A model generated the notes under the pieces. The model was given only the letters and a program-made list of their open reading frames with translations, did not search any database and was not told the DNA's origin. The position numbers and the translations under genes are program-made. From assembly GCA_045616125.1 (NCBI GenBank), contig JAZLGC010000050.1, positions 1 to 23,841 on the forward strand: 23,841 nt of DNA, in the 5' to 3' direction. The stretch comes from Treponema_I sp045616125 (GTDB taxonomy: Bacteria > Spirochaetota > Spirochaetia > Treponematales > Treponemataceae). Positions 6,346 to 14,620 of this stretch are shown piece after piece. Numbering within the stretch: position 1 is the first letter of the stretch; the number at the start of each line of letters is the position of its first letter.

Positions 6346-8271
6346 ATGAAAAAAATGGTGATGCTGGCTGCAGTAGTTGCGCTGTGTGCCGCTACTCTGT
6401 TTGCCTGGGACACCCCAGCCGCAGAAGCAGTAAAAGAGCAGATTTTTGTAGAACCCATTCCTGGATTACCGGAAGAGTTTATTCGCGGTGTAGACATCAG
6501 CTCACTGGGTGACATTGAAAAAGCAGGAGGCGTGTATTACAACGCACGCGGCGAAGAAACTGACCTTTTTGACATCCTTAAAGAGAACGGTGTCAACTGG
6601 GTACGCCTTCGTGTATGGCACACTCCAGTAATTGCCGGTAAACCCTACGGCGGTGGAAACAACAGCGTAGAAAATGACCTGCCACTGGCAAAACGGGCAA
6701 AAGATGCCGGCATGAAACTGCTGGTAGACTTTCACTACTCAGATACCTGGGCAGACCCTGGAAAACAAAACACACCAAAAGCATGGCGCAGCATGAATGC
6801 CAAAGAACTGAATGCCGCCGTAGAAAAATATACCAAAGAAAGCCTTCTGGCATTTGAAAAAGCCGGAGCCCGCGCCGACATGGTTCAGATAGGAAACGAA
6901 TTAAATAATGGTTTCTGCTGGCCTCTGGGAAAAATCTGGGCCGATGAAAAAGACGATGCCGTTGGCGGCTTTAAAGGTTTTACTGACCTTTTAAAGTCAG
7001 CAGCAAAAGGCGTTCGTGCAGCTCAGGGCAGAGGCCAGAAAATGAAAATCGTCATTCATCTGGCAGACGGCGGCGATAACAGCCTGTACCGTACCGTTTT
7101 TGATGAAATCAAGAAAGCAAAAGTTGACTATGACGTTATCGGCCTTTCGTTTTACACCTACTGGCACGGCACCTATGACGACCTGCAGAAAAATATGAAA
7201 GACCTGGCAAAACGCTATGGCAAAGAAACCATGGTCATGGAAGCCGCCTATGGCTTTACCCAGGATGATGGTGATGATCAGGGTAACGTATTCAAGACAT
7301 TCAGCGAAGACGCCACCGGATACCGGCCATCGGTTCAGGGTCAGGCAACCTGTATCCGTGACTGTATTGCCGCCGTTCATGAAGCAGGCGGAACCGGTGT
7401 GTTCTACTGGGAACCAGCATGGATTCCCGTTGCCGGAGCAGGTCTTTCATCTAAAGAAGGCGATACCTGGGAAAACCAGGCCATGTTCGACTTTACCGGT
7501 AAGGTTCTGCCTTCCATGGCCGTATGGAATCTGATATATGGCAAGGGTGCTGTCAGCAATGTATGGGGTGGTTCTGCTTCCGTAGCAAAAGAAACACCAG
7601 TTCCCTATGCCATGGCTGACACCGTAGCCGTGCTGACAAAACCGACCCAGGAACCAAAACTGCCCAAACAGGTAAAAGTAGTATTTACCAATGACCGTGA
7701 AGGCCTGGTAAACGTTACCTGGGACAGCTACGACTGGAAAAATCAGAAAGACACCGGCATCGTTACCCTGAAAGGTACCATCGCCGGCAGCAGTTTCCAC
7801 CCGGAAGTGAAGGTAGAAGTTTCAAACAAAGTGAACCTGATGACCGATGCCAGCTGGGAAAGCGGCAAACTGGGGGAATGGAAACTGAACGGCAGCAGCA
7901 CCGCCTGTTTTGTTGAAAACAACAAAGGAAACGCTCACACCGGTAATTGGACCTACAAATACTGGCTGGGACAGGGCTTTAAATCTGCCCTTACCCGTGA
8001 ATTTTCCGGCATTGAAAACGGTACCTATATCTGTTCCATCTGGGCCATGGGTGGTGGCGGTGAAAACCAGATCCGCCTTATTGCCTCAGACTTTGACGGA
8101 ACCAACAGACAGATCACAGCAAAAATCGAAAACACCGGCTGGCAGAACTGGAAGCAGTACACCATTGAAATTCCTGTAACCGCCAAGCAGGTAAAAATCA
8201 CCATTTACCTGGATACCAACAGCGGCAACTGGGGCAATTTTGATGACGTTGAACTATACAAAGTAGATTAA
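6346..8271 (+). CDS. Secreted arabinogalactan endo-beta-1,4-galactanase, GH53 with Ig-like domain and CBM61-like module
   Basis: This 641-residue exported enzyme cuts beta-1,4-galactan. The signal peptide (1-20) ends LFA before WDTP, a signal peptidase I site. The GH53 barrel spans about 45-400: FIRGVDISSLGDIE (45-58), GVNWVRLRVW (82-91), LLVDFHYSDTWADP (125-138), acid/base Glu185 in MVQIGNELNNG, nucleophile Glu299 in MVMEAAYGF, and GGTGVFYWEPAW (348-359). Residues about 424-493 look like a group-4 bacterial Ig-like domain (VNVTWDSYDW, TLKGTIAG). The last 145 or so residues (HTGNWTYKYWLGQGF, NTGWQNWKQYTIEI, NWGNFDDVELY) resemble CBM61, a beta-1,4-galactan binder found on GH53 enzymes. GAGG precedes ATG 6346. 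It heads the degradation block, 31 bases before the barrel gene. Confidence 0.93.
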   Translation: MKKMVMLAAVVALCAATLFAWDTPAAEAVKEQIFVEPIPGLPEEFIRGVDISSLGDIEKAGGVYYNARGEETDLFDILKENGVNWVRLRVWHTPVIAGKPYGGGNNSVENDLPLAKRAKDAGMKLLVDFHYSDTWADPGKQNTPKAWRSMNAKELNAAVEKYTKESLLAFEKAGARADMVQIGNELNNGFCWPLGKIWADEKDDAVGGFKGFTDLLKSAAKGVRAAQGRGQKMKIVIHLADGGDNSLYRTVFDEIKKAKVDYDVIGLSFYTYWHGTYDDLQKNMKDLAKRYGKETMVMEAAYGFTQDDGDDQGNVFKTFSEDATGYRPSVQGQATCIRDCIAAVHEAGGTGVFYWEPAWIPVAGAGLSSKEGDTWENQAMFDFTGKVLPSMAVWNLIYGKGAVSNVWGGSASVAKETPVPYAMADTVAVLTKPTQEPKLPKQVKVVFTNDREGLVNVTWDSYDWKNQKDTGIVTLKGTIAGSSFHPEVKVEVSNKVNLMTDASWESGKLGEWKLNGSSTACFVENNKGNAHTGNWTYKYWLGQGFKSALTREFSGIENGTYICSIWAMGGGGENQIRLIASDFDGTNRQITAKIENTGWQNWKQYTIEIPVTAKQVKITIYLDTNSGNWGNFDDVELYKVD

Positions 8272-8302
8272 CCGCCAGCATCAAAAAAACATAGGAGACA
8301 CC

Positions 8303-10093
8303 ATGAAAAAAGTATTGAGTGCACTGTGCTGCACACTGCTTCTGACAACCATGTTCTGGGCTCAGGAAGCAGATGATTGGGAAGAAGACGATTTCTTTCT
8401 TGATTTATCTGAAGACCTGACCTATGCCATCTCTGATGATGAAGAAGGCGGGGCTGTCACCGGTGGCAGAAACCGCTCTTCAATCCTTCAGGGAATCTGG
8501 ATTGAAACCGTAAGCCATACCGATGCTATTATCCGCGATCTGGCAACCGGGGAAAAATCCGGTTATGAAATTGATGATTCACGCCTCAAGTCAAATGCCA
8601 ACTGGTGGTTCTGGGGCGATATTACTCCCACATTCCATCTGGATGCAGAAATCGGCGTATGGAGTTTTGACAAATACCTGTACCGGGCCAACAGCTGGGG
8701 CGCCAATGCACCACTTGTTACCTGGACCGATGGATTACAGGACTTTGCATCGCTGGCATTCAGTCCGCTGTACAATGCCAACGAAAACTCCGTTGGTTCA
8801 TTGAATAAAATGGGCTTTACCATTCAGACCACAGCTGCAAACGTACGATTTGGCTACGGAAATCTGGGAAAGAACGGTATGTCCAGCTGGACCGGTATTT
8901 ACACCGTTCTTGACCGCTGGCCTGATGTGGGAAAAGGGTATACAGAAATTACCAACGGTAAAGGCTGGCAGAAAATTGGACCGTTCCAGATTGATGTTCT
9001 GGCAGGACTTTCCATGACACGCGGCACCTACGGAACCTATGATATTGCAAGTATTTCCTGGAACGACACCGTAACCGGTGCAGTAACCTTTGGCAGCTAC
9101 ACTACACAGGAAGAGTTGTTTTTCTACAACAAGGAAAACAAAAACGCAGCATCAGCCTATATCAGCTATGCACCAACTTCTCACCTGACCATAGAAGCTC
9201 ACGGTCTGAAAACCTTTGGTACTGATATTTCGGACGCCGGTAATGCATGGGCAGGTGCAGGACGGTTCACCTGGCAGAAAGGAATGACTGATGCAACCCT
9301 GACCGTAAGCTATGCCGGCAGCGAAGCAGATTCCGTGTGGGGTGCCGAAAGTGCCCCCTACGACAATCTGCATGCCGACTCATTAACCGCTACCTTTGAC
9401 GGAGCAATTAACTTTTCCAACGTTGTTACCCTGCAGCTGGATGAACGGTTTACCATCAACGAAACCGCTGACCTTACCAAAGGCCTGCGTACTTTGACAA
9501 ACCAGCTGAATCTTGATGTAAATCTGGAACAGGTTATTGATCTGCCAGTTTCCATTGGCAGCTATGCATTGATAAATGTAGACCAGCTTTCGTACAAGAC
9601 CAGCAAACGCGGCCGCGAAATTGTTCCGTATTTTTCAGAAGCCGGCATTGAGTGCATAAGCGAAGGGCTTTTTGATCTGAATAAGATTACCCTGGACTAC
9701 GCCGTAAAAGCCGAATACAGCAGCTGGAAAAGCGGTAATACCTACCCCGTTGATATGATATATCACTCATTGATGGCCAACGTTGACGTAAGCGACCGGC
9801 TGTCACTTCATTCAGGTGCCCTTATCCGCTCTAAAAAAGAAGCAGACCCTACACTGGTGCCCTTTGGCATTGCTGCCGGTTTCAGCCTTAAAAAAATCAG
9901 TATGCCGGGTAATCCCATGCTCTATCTGCATGGAACCTACGGTATGAACCCCTATTCAGAAAACCAGTATTCTCTGTATCGGGCAGATAACAGCCTGAAT
10001 CAGGCCACCCACAGAACCTATCTGCTGAACGACCTGAACAGTGACACAACTACCAGTCAAATCAGCATTGGCTGTATCTGGGACCTGCAGTAA
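8303..10093 (+). CDS. Probable outer-membrane beta-barrel protein of the galactan locus, unknown family
   Basis: This 596-residue protein has a signal peptide (1-20, ending FWA before QE), a strongly acidic linker (about 22-55, including EEDD and SDDEEGG), then about 540 residues of alternating polar and hydrophobic strands rich in Gly, Thr, Ser, Tyr and Trp with short Asn/Asp turns. Examples are ITPTFHLDAEIGVWSFDKYL, GPFQIDVLAGLSMTRGTYG and SQISIGCIWDLQ at the end. This pattern indicates a porin-like barrel. I do not recognise a named family. AGGAG at 8293-8297 sits five bases before ATG. Its place between two galactanase genes suggests uptake of galactan fragments across the outer membrane, playing the part SusC plays in Bacteroidota without resemblance to it (inference). 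A structural barrel adhesin is the alternative. Confidence 0.7.
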   Translation: MKKVLSALCCTLLLTTMFWAQEADDWEEDDFFLDLSEDLTYAISDDEEGGAVTGGRNRSSILQGIWIETVSHTDAIIRDLATGEKSGYEIDDSRLKSNANWWFWGDITPTFHLDAEIGVWSFDKYLYRANSWGANAPLVTWTDGLQDFASLAFSPLYNANENSVGSLNKMGFTIQTTAANVRFGYGNLGKNGMSSWTGIYTVLDRWPDVGKGYTEITNGKGWQKIGPFQIDVLAGLSMTRGTYGTYDIASISWNDTVTGAVTFGSYTTQEELFFYNKENKNAASAYISYAPTSHLTIEAHGLKTFGTDISDAGNAWAGAGRFTWQKGMTDATLTVSYAGSEADSVWGAESAPYDNLHADSLTATFDGAINFSNVVTLQLDERFTINETADLTKGLRTLTNQLNLDVNLEQVIDLPVSIGSYALINVDQLSYKTSKRGREIVPYFSEAGIECISEGLFDLNKITLDYAVKAEYSSWKSGNTYPVDMIYHSLMANVDVSDRLSLHSGALIRSKKEADPTLVPFGIAAGFSLKKISMPGNPMLYLHGTYGMNPYSENQYSLYRADNSLNQATHRTYLLNDLNSDTTTSQISIGCIWDLQ

Positions 10094-10119
10094 CGACAAA
10101 AAAAGTGAAGGAGTCAATG

Positions 10120-10551
10120 ATGAAAAAAATGAAATCCATTCTTCTGCTGCTGGCCTGCACCCTTCTTCTGGCCGGCTGTGCTGATGTAAACGGACTGCAT
10201 AATCAAATGGCAACAGAAGTAACCTTTGTGTTCAAAAACTTTCCGGACACTGTTTCCGGCCAGTATACCATCCCCGGAAACTTCAACAACTGGGACAACA
10301 CGCAGACTACCATCACCATGAAAAAAGGTAGTGGAACATCTGAACCAATTCTGATAGCAGAAAAAAACATTCAGTTTACTCTGGTAAAAACCGGTGAGTG
10401 GCTTCGGGGCTGGTACCCGGAAGTAACGGGGAACGGGTCAGATGCCGGCGTTATGCGGAACTTTTACATTGATAATCTTGATTTAACCGCAGGAGAAATG
10501 GTGCTGGTTATTGATGGCAGTGCTGCTACAGCAACACCGGTAGTGGAATAA
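10120..10551 (+). CDS. Small lipoprotein with a possible carbohydrate-binding beta-sandwich
   Basis: This 143-residue protein has a clear lipoprotein signal (MKKMKSILLLLACTLLLAGC, Cys20). The mature part begins with a short linker, then VTFVFKNFPD and YTIPGNFNNWDN, which recalls the strand-Trp pattern of starch-binding type modules (CBM20/CBM48: G-N-F-N-x-W), and WYPEVTGNGSDAG further on. The resemblance is to a fold motif only and does not prove sugar binding. Three start codons are possible (GTG 10105, ATG 10117, ATG 10120); ATG 10120 is six bases from AAGGAG and begins the cleanest signal peptide. It sits between the barrel gene and the GH53 lipoprotein gene (three bases to the next ATG), so a surface or periplasmic galactan-binding role is reasonable but inferred. 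Confidence 0.75.
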   Translation: MKKMKSILLLLACTLLLAGCADVNGLHNQMATEVTFVFKNFPDTVSGQYTIPGNFNNWDNTQTTITMKKGSGTSEPILIAEKNIQFTLVKTGEWLRGWYPEVTGNGSDAGVMRNFYIDNLDLTAGEMVLVIDGSAATATPVVE

Positions 10552-10554
10552 GTT

Positions 10555-11805
10555 ATGAATGGTAAAACCGTATTTTTCCGCCTGATTTTCAGTATAGCAA
10601 CTCTTTTATGCCTTTCCTCATGTGAGTTTCTGCAAAATAGACTGAGTTCCAGCCTGAAAACCCCAGATAATTCCAATTCTGATTCTGGTTTTCAGCCCTA
10701 TGCACCGGTTGCTGCAAAACTGGATTCAGACTTTATGCGTGGCTTTGATGCCAGCGAAGTAAAAGCTCTGGAAGAAGCCGGTATTAGTTTTTACGACGCC
10801 AACGGAAAGAAAACCGATATCTTCAAGATTCTGGCTGATAACGGCGTGAACTGGATCCGGCTGAGAATCTGGAACGATTACACCAAAGAAATGAATGCCC
10901 AGTGGAAGCCCTACGGATTCAACAATCTGGAGCGGACCATTGCTATGGCTAAACGGGCAAAAGCCAACGGGCTGAAACTGCTGCTGGATTTTCACTATTC
11001 AGACAACTGGGCTGATCCCCAAAAGCAGAAATGTCCTGATATGTGGAAGTCTATCAGCACCGTAGACGCACTTGCTGCCGCAGTTGCCAATTGGACTGGT
11101 GGCATTCTGACACAGATGAAAACAGCAGGATGCGCGCCAGACATGGTACAGCTTGGTAACGAAATGGAAGGCGGCATCTTCAAGACCAATGCGGGATGTA
11201 CAGTTTCTGTTGCTGACAGTGCGACCATTCTCAATACAGCAGCCAGCACCGTGCGCAGTACCCTGCCCGGCTGCCAGATTATGCTGCATATGGCCCGGGG
11301 TGGAAATACCAGAATTCTTTCAGGGTTTTACACCAATTTCATCAGCAAAGTTGACTGTGATGTGGTAGGTCTTAGTTATTACCCCTTTTATGAAGACCAT
11401 GGAACCATTACCCAACTGCAGCAGAACGTCAACACCATTGTTACCACCTACAAAAAGAAAGCGGTTATTGCAGAAACATCCTACTGCTATGACACCTCAG
11501 TCTGGATGGACAACACCCACAATGAGTTCTGGATAGATAAGGAACCTGTTGCGGCAAAAAATCTGACCACCTATGCCGGCATTACCAATGGAAAGATTAC
11601 AGCCAGCGTAGAAAACCAGGCCGGTGTTATCCGCGAAATTATTGAAAAATCCGCACAGAAAGGTGGAACCGGTGTGTTCTACTGGGGCGGCGCTTATCTG
11701 GGCGTAACAGACAAAATGGACAGTTCCTGGGAAAACCAGGCCCTGTTCGATACCAACGGGAAAATGCTGCCATCCTTAAAGGTGCTGGCAGTAAAAGGAG
11801 AATAA
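10555..11805 (+). CDS. GH53 endo-beta-1,4-galactanase lipoprotein
   Basis: This 416-residue enzyme is a second endo-galactanase. A lipoprotein signal ends LSSC with Cys23, followed by a Ser/Asn-rich linker (about 27-48) that would hold the catalytic domain off the membrane. The barrel runs from about 58 to 413: FMRGFDASEVKALEEAG (60-76), GVNWIRLRIWNDY (97-109), LLLDFHYSDNWADP (142-155), acid/base Glu203 in MVQLGNEMEGG, nucleophile Glu307 in VIAETSY, and GGTGVFYWGGAYLG (370-383). It has no C-terminal binding module, unlike the enzyme at 6346. The two share the family core but differ in many positions, so they are old paralogues or separately acquired. One base separates its stop from the next ATG. 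Confidence 0.93.
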   Translation: MNGKTVFFRLIFSIATLLCLSSCEFLQNRLSSSLKTPDNSNSDSGFQPYAPVAAKLDSDFMRGFDASEVKALEEAGISFYDANGKKTDIFKILADNGVNWIRLRIWNDYTKEMNAQWKPYGFNNLERTIAMAKRAKANGLKLLLDFHYSDNWADPQKQKCPDMWKSISTVDALAAAVANWTGGILTQMKTAGCAPDMVQLGNEMEGGIFKTNAGCTVSVADSATILNTAASTVRSTLPGCQIMLHMARGGNTRILSGFYTNFISKVDCDVVGLSYYPFYEDHGTITQLQQNVNTIVTTYKKKAVIAETSYCYDTSVWMDNTHNEFWIDKEPVAAKNLTTYAGITNGKITASVENQAGVIREIIEKSAQKGGTGVFYWGGAYLGVTDKMDSSWENQALFDTNGKMLPSLKVLAVKGE

Positions 11806-11806
11806 T

Positions 11807-12841
11807 ATGAAAAAATGTACAAGTATTGTGATGGCACTGATTGCCATGGTTTTGCTGCTGACAGGATGTCCTCACCCGGTAAGTGGTGATGAACCTGATG
11901 TAATGGTTCTTACCCTGGATTACAGCGGACTGAGCAACAAAGACGCCGTTAAAACAGTAAAAGTACAGTACGGCTGGGCTGGCAACGATGCCGGTGACGA
12001 GCATTATGCCCCAGAAGTTACTGCAACCATCAGCGGTTACAAAGCCACTGTTGAATGTGATAAGACGTATGCAAAAACTTCAGAAGACTGGGTTGGATTT
12101 GACCATACAAAAATCAAACTGCTTGATGCAAGCGGAAATGCTATTGCCTGCAGATGGAACGCTGACTGGTTTGAATATGATGAAGATGGCGTAACACTGA
12201 CCGCCAGTGATGTAGTTTCTGAAAAAGCTATCCTTACCCTGACCTTCACCGGATTTGAAATTCCCGGTGGATCCGTATCTGTTCACTACGGTGCAGATGA
12301 CGGAACATACGTTGATACCACTGCAACAGTAGCTGAAGACGGAAAATCTGCAACAGTACTTCTTGATAAACAGTACGCCAACAACGCCGGCTGGTTCAAC
12401 AAGATGGTATTTACCGTTACTGATGAAAGTGGAAATGAAGTTTCCAACGTAACATACACCAAGTACTGCGAATTTCAGAGCAGTGGTATGAGTCTGACTC
12501 TGGTTGTTGATACCGATACCTACACCACACTATTCACATCCACAAGTCTGAGTGGATCATTAACAGAAATCGTTTCCGTAAATACGTTATCCAGTCTGTC
12601 AATCAAAAAACTGAAAGTTCAGTTTATCGCAAGTGCTGACAGTGGATGGGCAACCATTACTTCATCTGCATCAGATTGGGATGCAAATAAAATTGAGTTG
12701 AAAAACTTCTGGGATGAATCTATTAGAGGATACAGCACCGTCATTACCGATGCAGATGCCATTGCATCGTACAAAGCAAACGGTATCTATCTTGCTGGAG
12801 CCGATGGTACCGTTACCGTATCCTACGTTGCCGCCAACTGA
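11807..12841 (+). CDS. Lipoprotein with duplicated beta-rich modules, unknown function
   Basis: This 344-residue protein has a lipoprotein signal ending LLTGC (Cys21). I recognise no named family. Two copies of one module are visible: about 34-132 and about 142-232. Shared landmarks in order are LTLDYSG/LTLTFTG, VKVQYG/VSVHYG, TAT, CDKTYA/LDKQYA, LLDASGN/VTDESGN and GVTLT/GMSLT. A third region (about 265-342, KKLKVQF to GTVTVSY) may be a more divergent copy. The modules are Trp-, Tyr- and Asp-rich like carbohydrate-binding beta-sandwiches. AAGGAG lies six bases before ATG. As last gene of the galactanase block it is a candidate surface galactan-binding protein, comparable in role to SusE/SusF; this is inference from context and architecture. 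Confidence 0.8.
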   Translation: MKKCTSIVMALIAMVLLLTGCPHPVSGDEPDVMVLTLDYSGLSNKDAVKTVKVQYGWAGNDAGDEHYAPEVTATISGYKATVECDKTYAKTSEDWVGFDHTKIKLLDASGNAIACRWNADWFEYDEDGVTLTASDVVSEKAILTLTFTGFEIPGGSVSVHYGADDGTYVDTTATVAEDGKSATVLLDKQYANNAGWFNKMVFTVTDESGNEVSNVTYTKYCEFQSSGMSLTLVVDTDTYTTLFTSTSLSGSLTEIVSVNTLSSLSIKKLKVQFIASADSGWATITSSASDWDANKIELKNFWDESIRGYSTVITDADAIASYKANGIYLAGADGTVTVSYVAAN

Positions 12842-12967
12842 CGGTAACGTTACAGCGGGGGCGTTGCGGGGACGCAGTGCCCCGCAGAGGGGGTAGCGGA
12901 AGACCGCAGGGCGGGCTGCAGCGAGGGGGAGACTTCCCCCTTTGCACCGTTCCACTTCCGCTACCGT
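12841..12967. repeat. GC-rich nested inverted-repeat element
   Basis: A G-rich island follows the lipoprotein stop. GGTAGCGGAAG (12892-12902) and CTTCCGCTACC (12955-12965) are perfect 11-bp arms. Inside them AGGGGGA-GACT-TCCCCCT (12924-12941) is a tight 7-bp hairpin. Upstream is GCGGGG/CCCCGC (12866-12871 with 12880-12885). ACGGTA at 12841 can pair with TACCGT at 12962-12967. Base composition is far more GC-rich than the flanking genes. It may end the galactanase transcript and has the look of a dispersed extragenic palindrome. Confidence 0.65.
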
Positions 12968-12991
12968 ATTAAATAAAACAGTAATCCGTGG

Positions 12992-12997
12992 TAGAAT
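12992..12997 (+). promoter_or_regulatory. Candidate -10 element of the LacI regulator gene
   Basis: TAGAAT matches TATAAT in five of six positions; TTAAAT (12969-12974) is a weak -35 at 17 bases. Transcription would begin near 13004, which lies after ATG 12998 and before GTG 13022. Confidence 0.35.
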
Positions 12998-14026
12998 ATG
13001 ACAGAAAAAAAGGGCAGATCAGTGGACAAAAACGTAACACAGAACGACGTAGCCAAAATGGCTGGCGTAACCCGCAGCATGGTCAGCTATGTCATCAATG
13101 GTAACACTGACAGAAGTGTTGCCCCTGAAACACGACAACGCATTCTTGACGCCATAGAAGCATTAGGATATCGCCCTAATAAGGCAGCTCAAGCTTTACA
13201 GCAGGGTGATGTAGCCTTTGTTTCACATAAGATTGGTGTTGTTCTGAGCTCTGCAGAAGTATTCCGCCGTCCCTACTACACTGAAATTCTTGAAGGCATT
13301 CATTTAACTGCCCACGAAAACAACTACCACGTTGCATTCATCCGTTTTTTTGATGAACTGAAGGATCCTGTTCTGTTCAATGACCTGATTCACGAAGAAG
13401 AAATCGGCGGACTTATTCTGATTGCGTCTGACTTGTGCATCAAAACATCGGAAGACGTAAAGATTATTGAGCGGATTAAAGAGCGTCTGGAAAAAGTAAT
13501 CTGCGTAGACTGGAAATGCGATGATTTATCCAGCGTATTTTTTGACCGCCGTAATGCCGCCTACAAAGCAGGAGAATACCTGCTAAATCGTGGCTACAAC
13601 GACATTGCCTACATTGGCCATGAAGATGACCGTATTCAGGGAGTAAAACAGTTTTTCTTTGACCATGAGTTAGGAGAACCGCAGCTGCTGCCTGCCATGA
13701 ACATGGAAACGGGCTATTTTGCCATTCGCCAGCAGGCTGCCACCGGAAAACTCCCCCGCGCCATAATCTGTGGTTCCGACGAAGTTGCCATCGGAATTCT
13801 CCGGTTCCTGAATGAAGCCGATATTGCCGTTCCTCAGGAAGTTGCCTTAATCAGCATTGATAATATCGAAATGGCAGAATATACCAATCCTCCCCTTACC
13901 ACCATCGACGTGCCCAAACGGGATATGGGTGCTAAGGCTGTTGAAATGATTATGCAGAGTAACCTGTTTTCCAACGGCATGACTATTACCCTGCCTGCCA
14001 CTGTAATTCCCCGAAAAAGCTGCTGA
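12998..14026 (+). CDS. LacI-family transcriptional regulator of the galactan locus
   Basis: This DNA-binding repressor with a periplasmic-binding-protein-like sensor has 342 codons from ATG 12998. The helix-turn-helix is VTQNDVAKMAGVTRSMVSYV (about 13-32), followed by the hinge YRPNKAAQALQQG (about 62-74) with the Leu that inserts at a central CpG. The sensor domain runs from IGVVLSSAEVF onward, with GYNDIAYIGHEDDR and ends TTIDVPKRDMGAKAVEMI, a usual LacI-family close. The in-frame GTG at 13022 may be the true start: AGGG lies seven bases before it, while ATG 12998 has no good site and overlaps the predicted -10. It directly follows the galactanase block and two CpG-centred operator-like sites exist (155-194, 5931-5960), so it most likely represses the locus until a galactan-derived sugar binds (inference). 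Confidence 0.9.
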   Translation: MTEKKGRSVDKNVTQNDVAKMAGVTRSMVSYVINGNTDRSVAPETRQRILDAIEALGYRPNKAAQALQQGDVAFVSHKIGVVLSSAEVFRRPYYTEILEGIHLTAHENNYHVAFIRFFDELKDPVLFNDLIHEEEIGGLILIASDLCIKTSEDVKIIERIKERLEKVICVDWKCDDLSSVFFDRRNAAYKAGEYLLNRGYNDIAYIGHEDDRIQGVKQFFFDHELGEPQLLPAMNMETGYFAIRQQAATGKLPRAIICGSDEVAIGILRFLNEADIAVPQEVALISIDNIEMAEYTNPPLTTIDVPKRDMGAKAVEMIMQSNLFSNGMTITLPATVIPRKSC

Positions 14027-14050
14027 TTCCACCACTCCTCCTGATTTGCG

Positions 14051-14059
14051 TGTTATACT
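14051..14059 (+). promoter_or_regulatory. Extended -10 promoter for the isochorismatase-type gene
   Basis: TGTTATACT holds an extended -10 (TG, one base, TATACT, five of six to consensus). No clear -35 is seen, as is acceptable with an extended -10. It places a start site near 14066 for the gene at 14082 and separates it from the LacI gene. Confidence 0.45.
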
Positions 14060-14081
14060 GAATTGGGAGAAAATACGAATC

Positions 14082-14615
14082 ATGACATTATTAGTTGTTG
14101 ATACTCAAAAAGGTTTAATGAACGAAAGCCTGTACGCTTTTGAAACAGTTACTGAAAATATCTGCCGGCTTATTACCGAAGCCCGCGCAAATGACATAGA
14201 AGTAGTATATATCCGTCACGATGATGGGCCAGGCAGCGGATTCACTAAAGGAGATGCAGACTGGGAGATTTACTCAAAATTTGCGCCACAGAAACAGGAG
14301 CGGATTTTTGATAAAACCGTAAACAGCGCATTCCACATGGAAACCGGACTCAGCGAATATCTGCAGGAAAAAGGCGAGAAAGAACTGATGATTTGCGGTG
14401 TTCAGACAGATTACTGTATTGATGCCACCGTAAAAGGTGCCTTTGAACGGGGATATCATATTTTTGTGCCTGGCATGGCAAATTCTACAAAAGACAATGA
14501 TTATTTTCCACGAAACATTGCATACCGCTACTACAATGAATTCATGTGGCCAGACCGCTATGCAGACTGTATTACCATGGAAGAAGCCGTTATGCTTTTA
14601 AAAGAGAAAATCTGA
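14082..14615 (+). CDS. Isochorismatase-family cysteine hydrolase (nicotinamidase-like)
   Basis: This 177-residue cytoplasmic amidohydrolase has the catalytic triad Asp7 (LLVVDTQKG), Lys78 (FDKTVNSAF) and Cys112 (CGVQTDYCIDAT), with the family's cis-peptide just before the Cys-containing motif. The length matches small members of the family. Substrate cannot be read from sequence; nicotinamidase, ureidoacrylate-like and other amidases share these residues. ATG 14082 begins exactly at the first core strand; GGGAGA lies rather far upstream (11 bases). The next gene, five bases downstream, belongs to the CinA/PncC amidase family, so a joint role in pyridine nucleotide salvage is attractive but inferred. 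Confidence 0.85.
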   Translation: MTLLVVDTQKGLMNESLYAFETVTENICRLITEARANDIEVVYIRHDDGPGSGFTKGDADWEIYSKFAPQKQERIFDKTVNSAFHMETGLSEYLQEKGEKELMICGVQTDYCIDATVKGAFERGYHIFVPGMANSTKDNDYFPRNIAYRYYNEFMWPDRYADCITMEEAVMLLKEKI

Positions 14616-14620
14616 TATTC

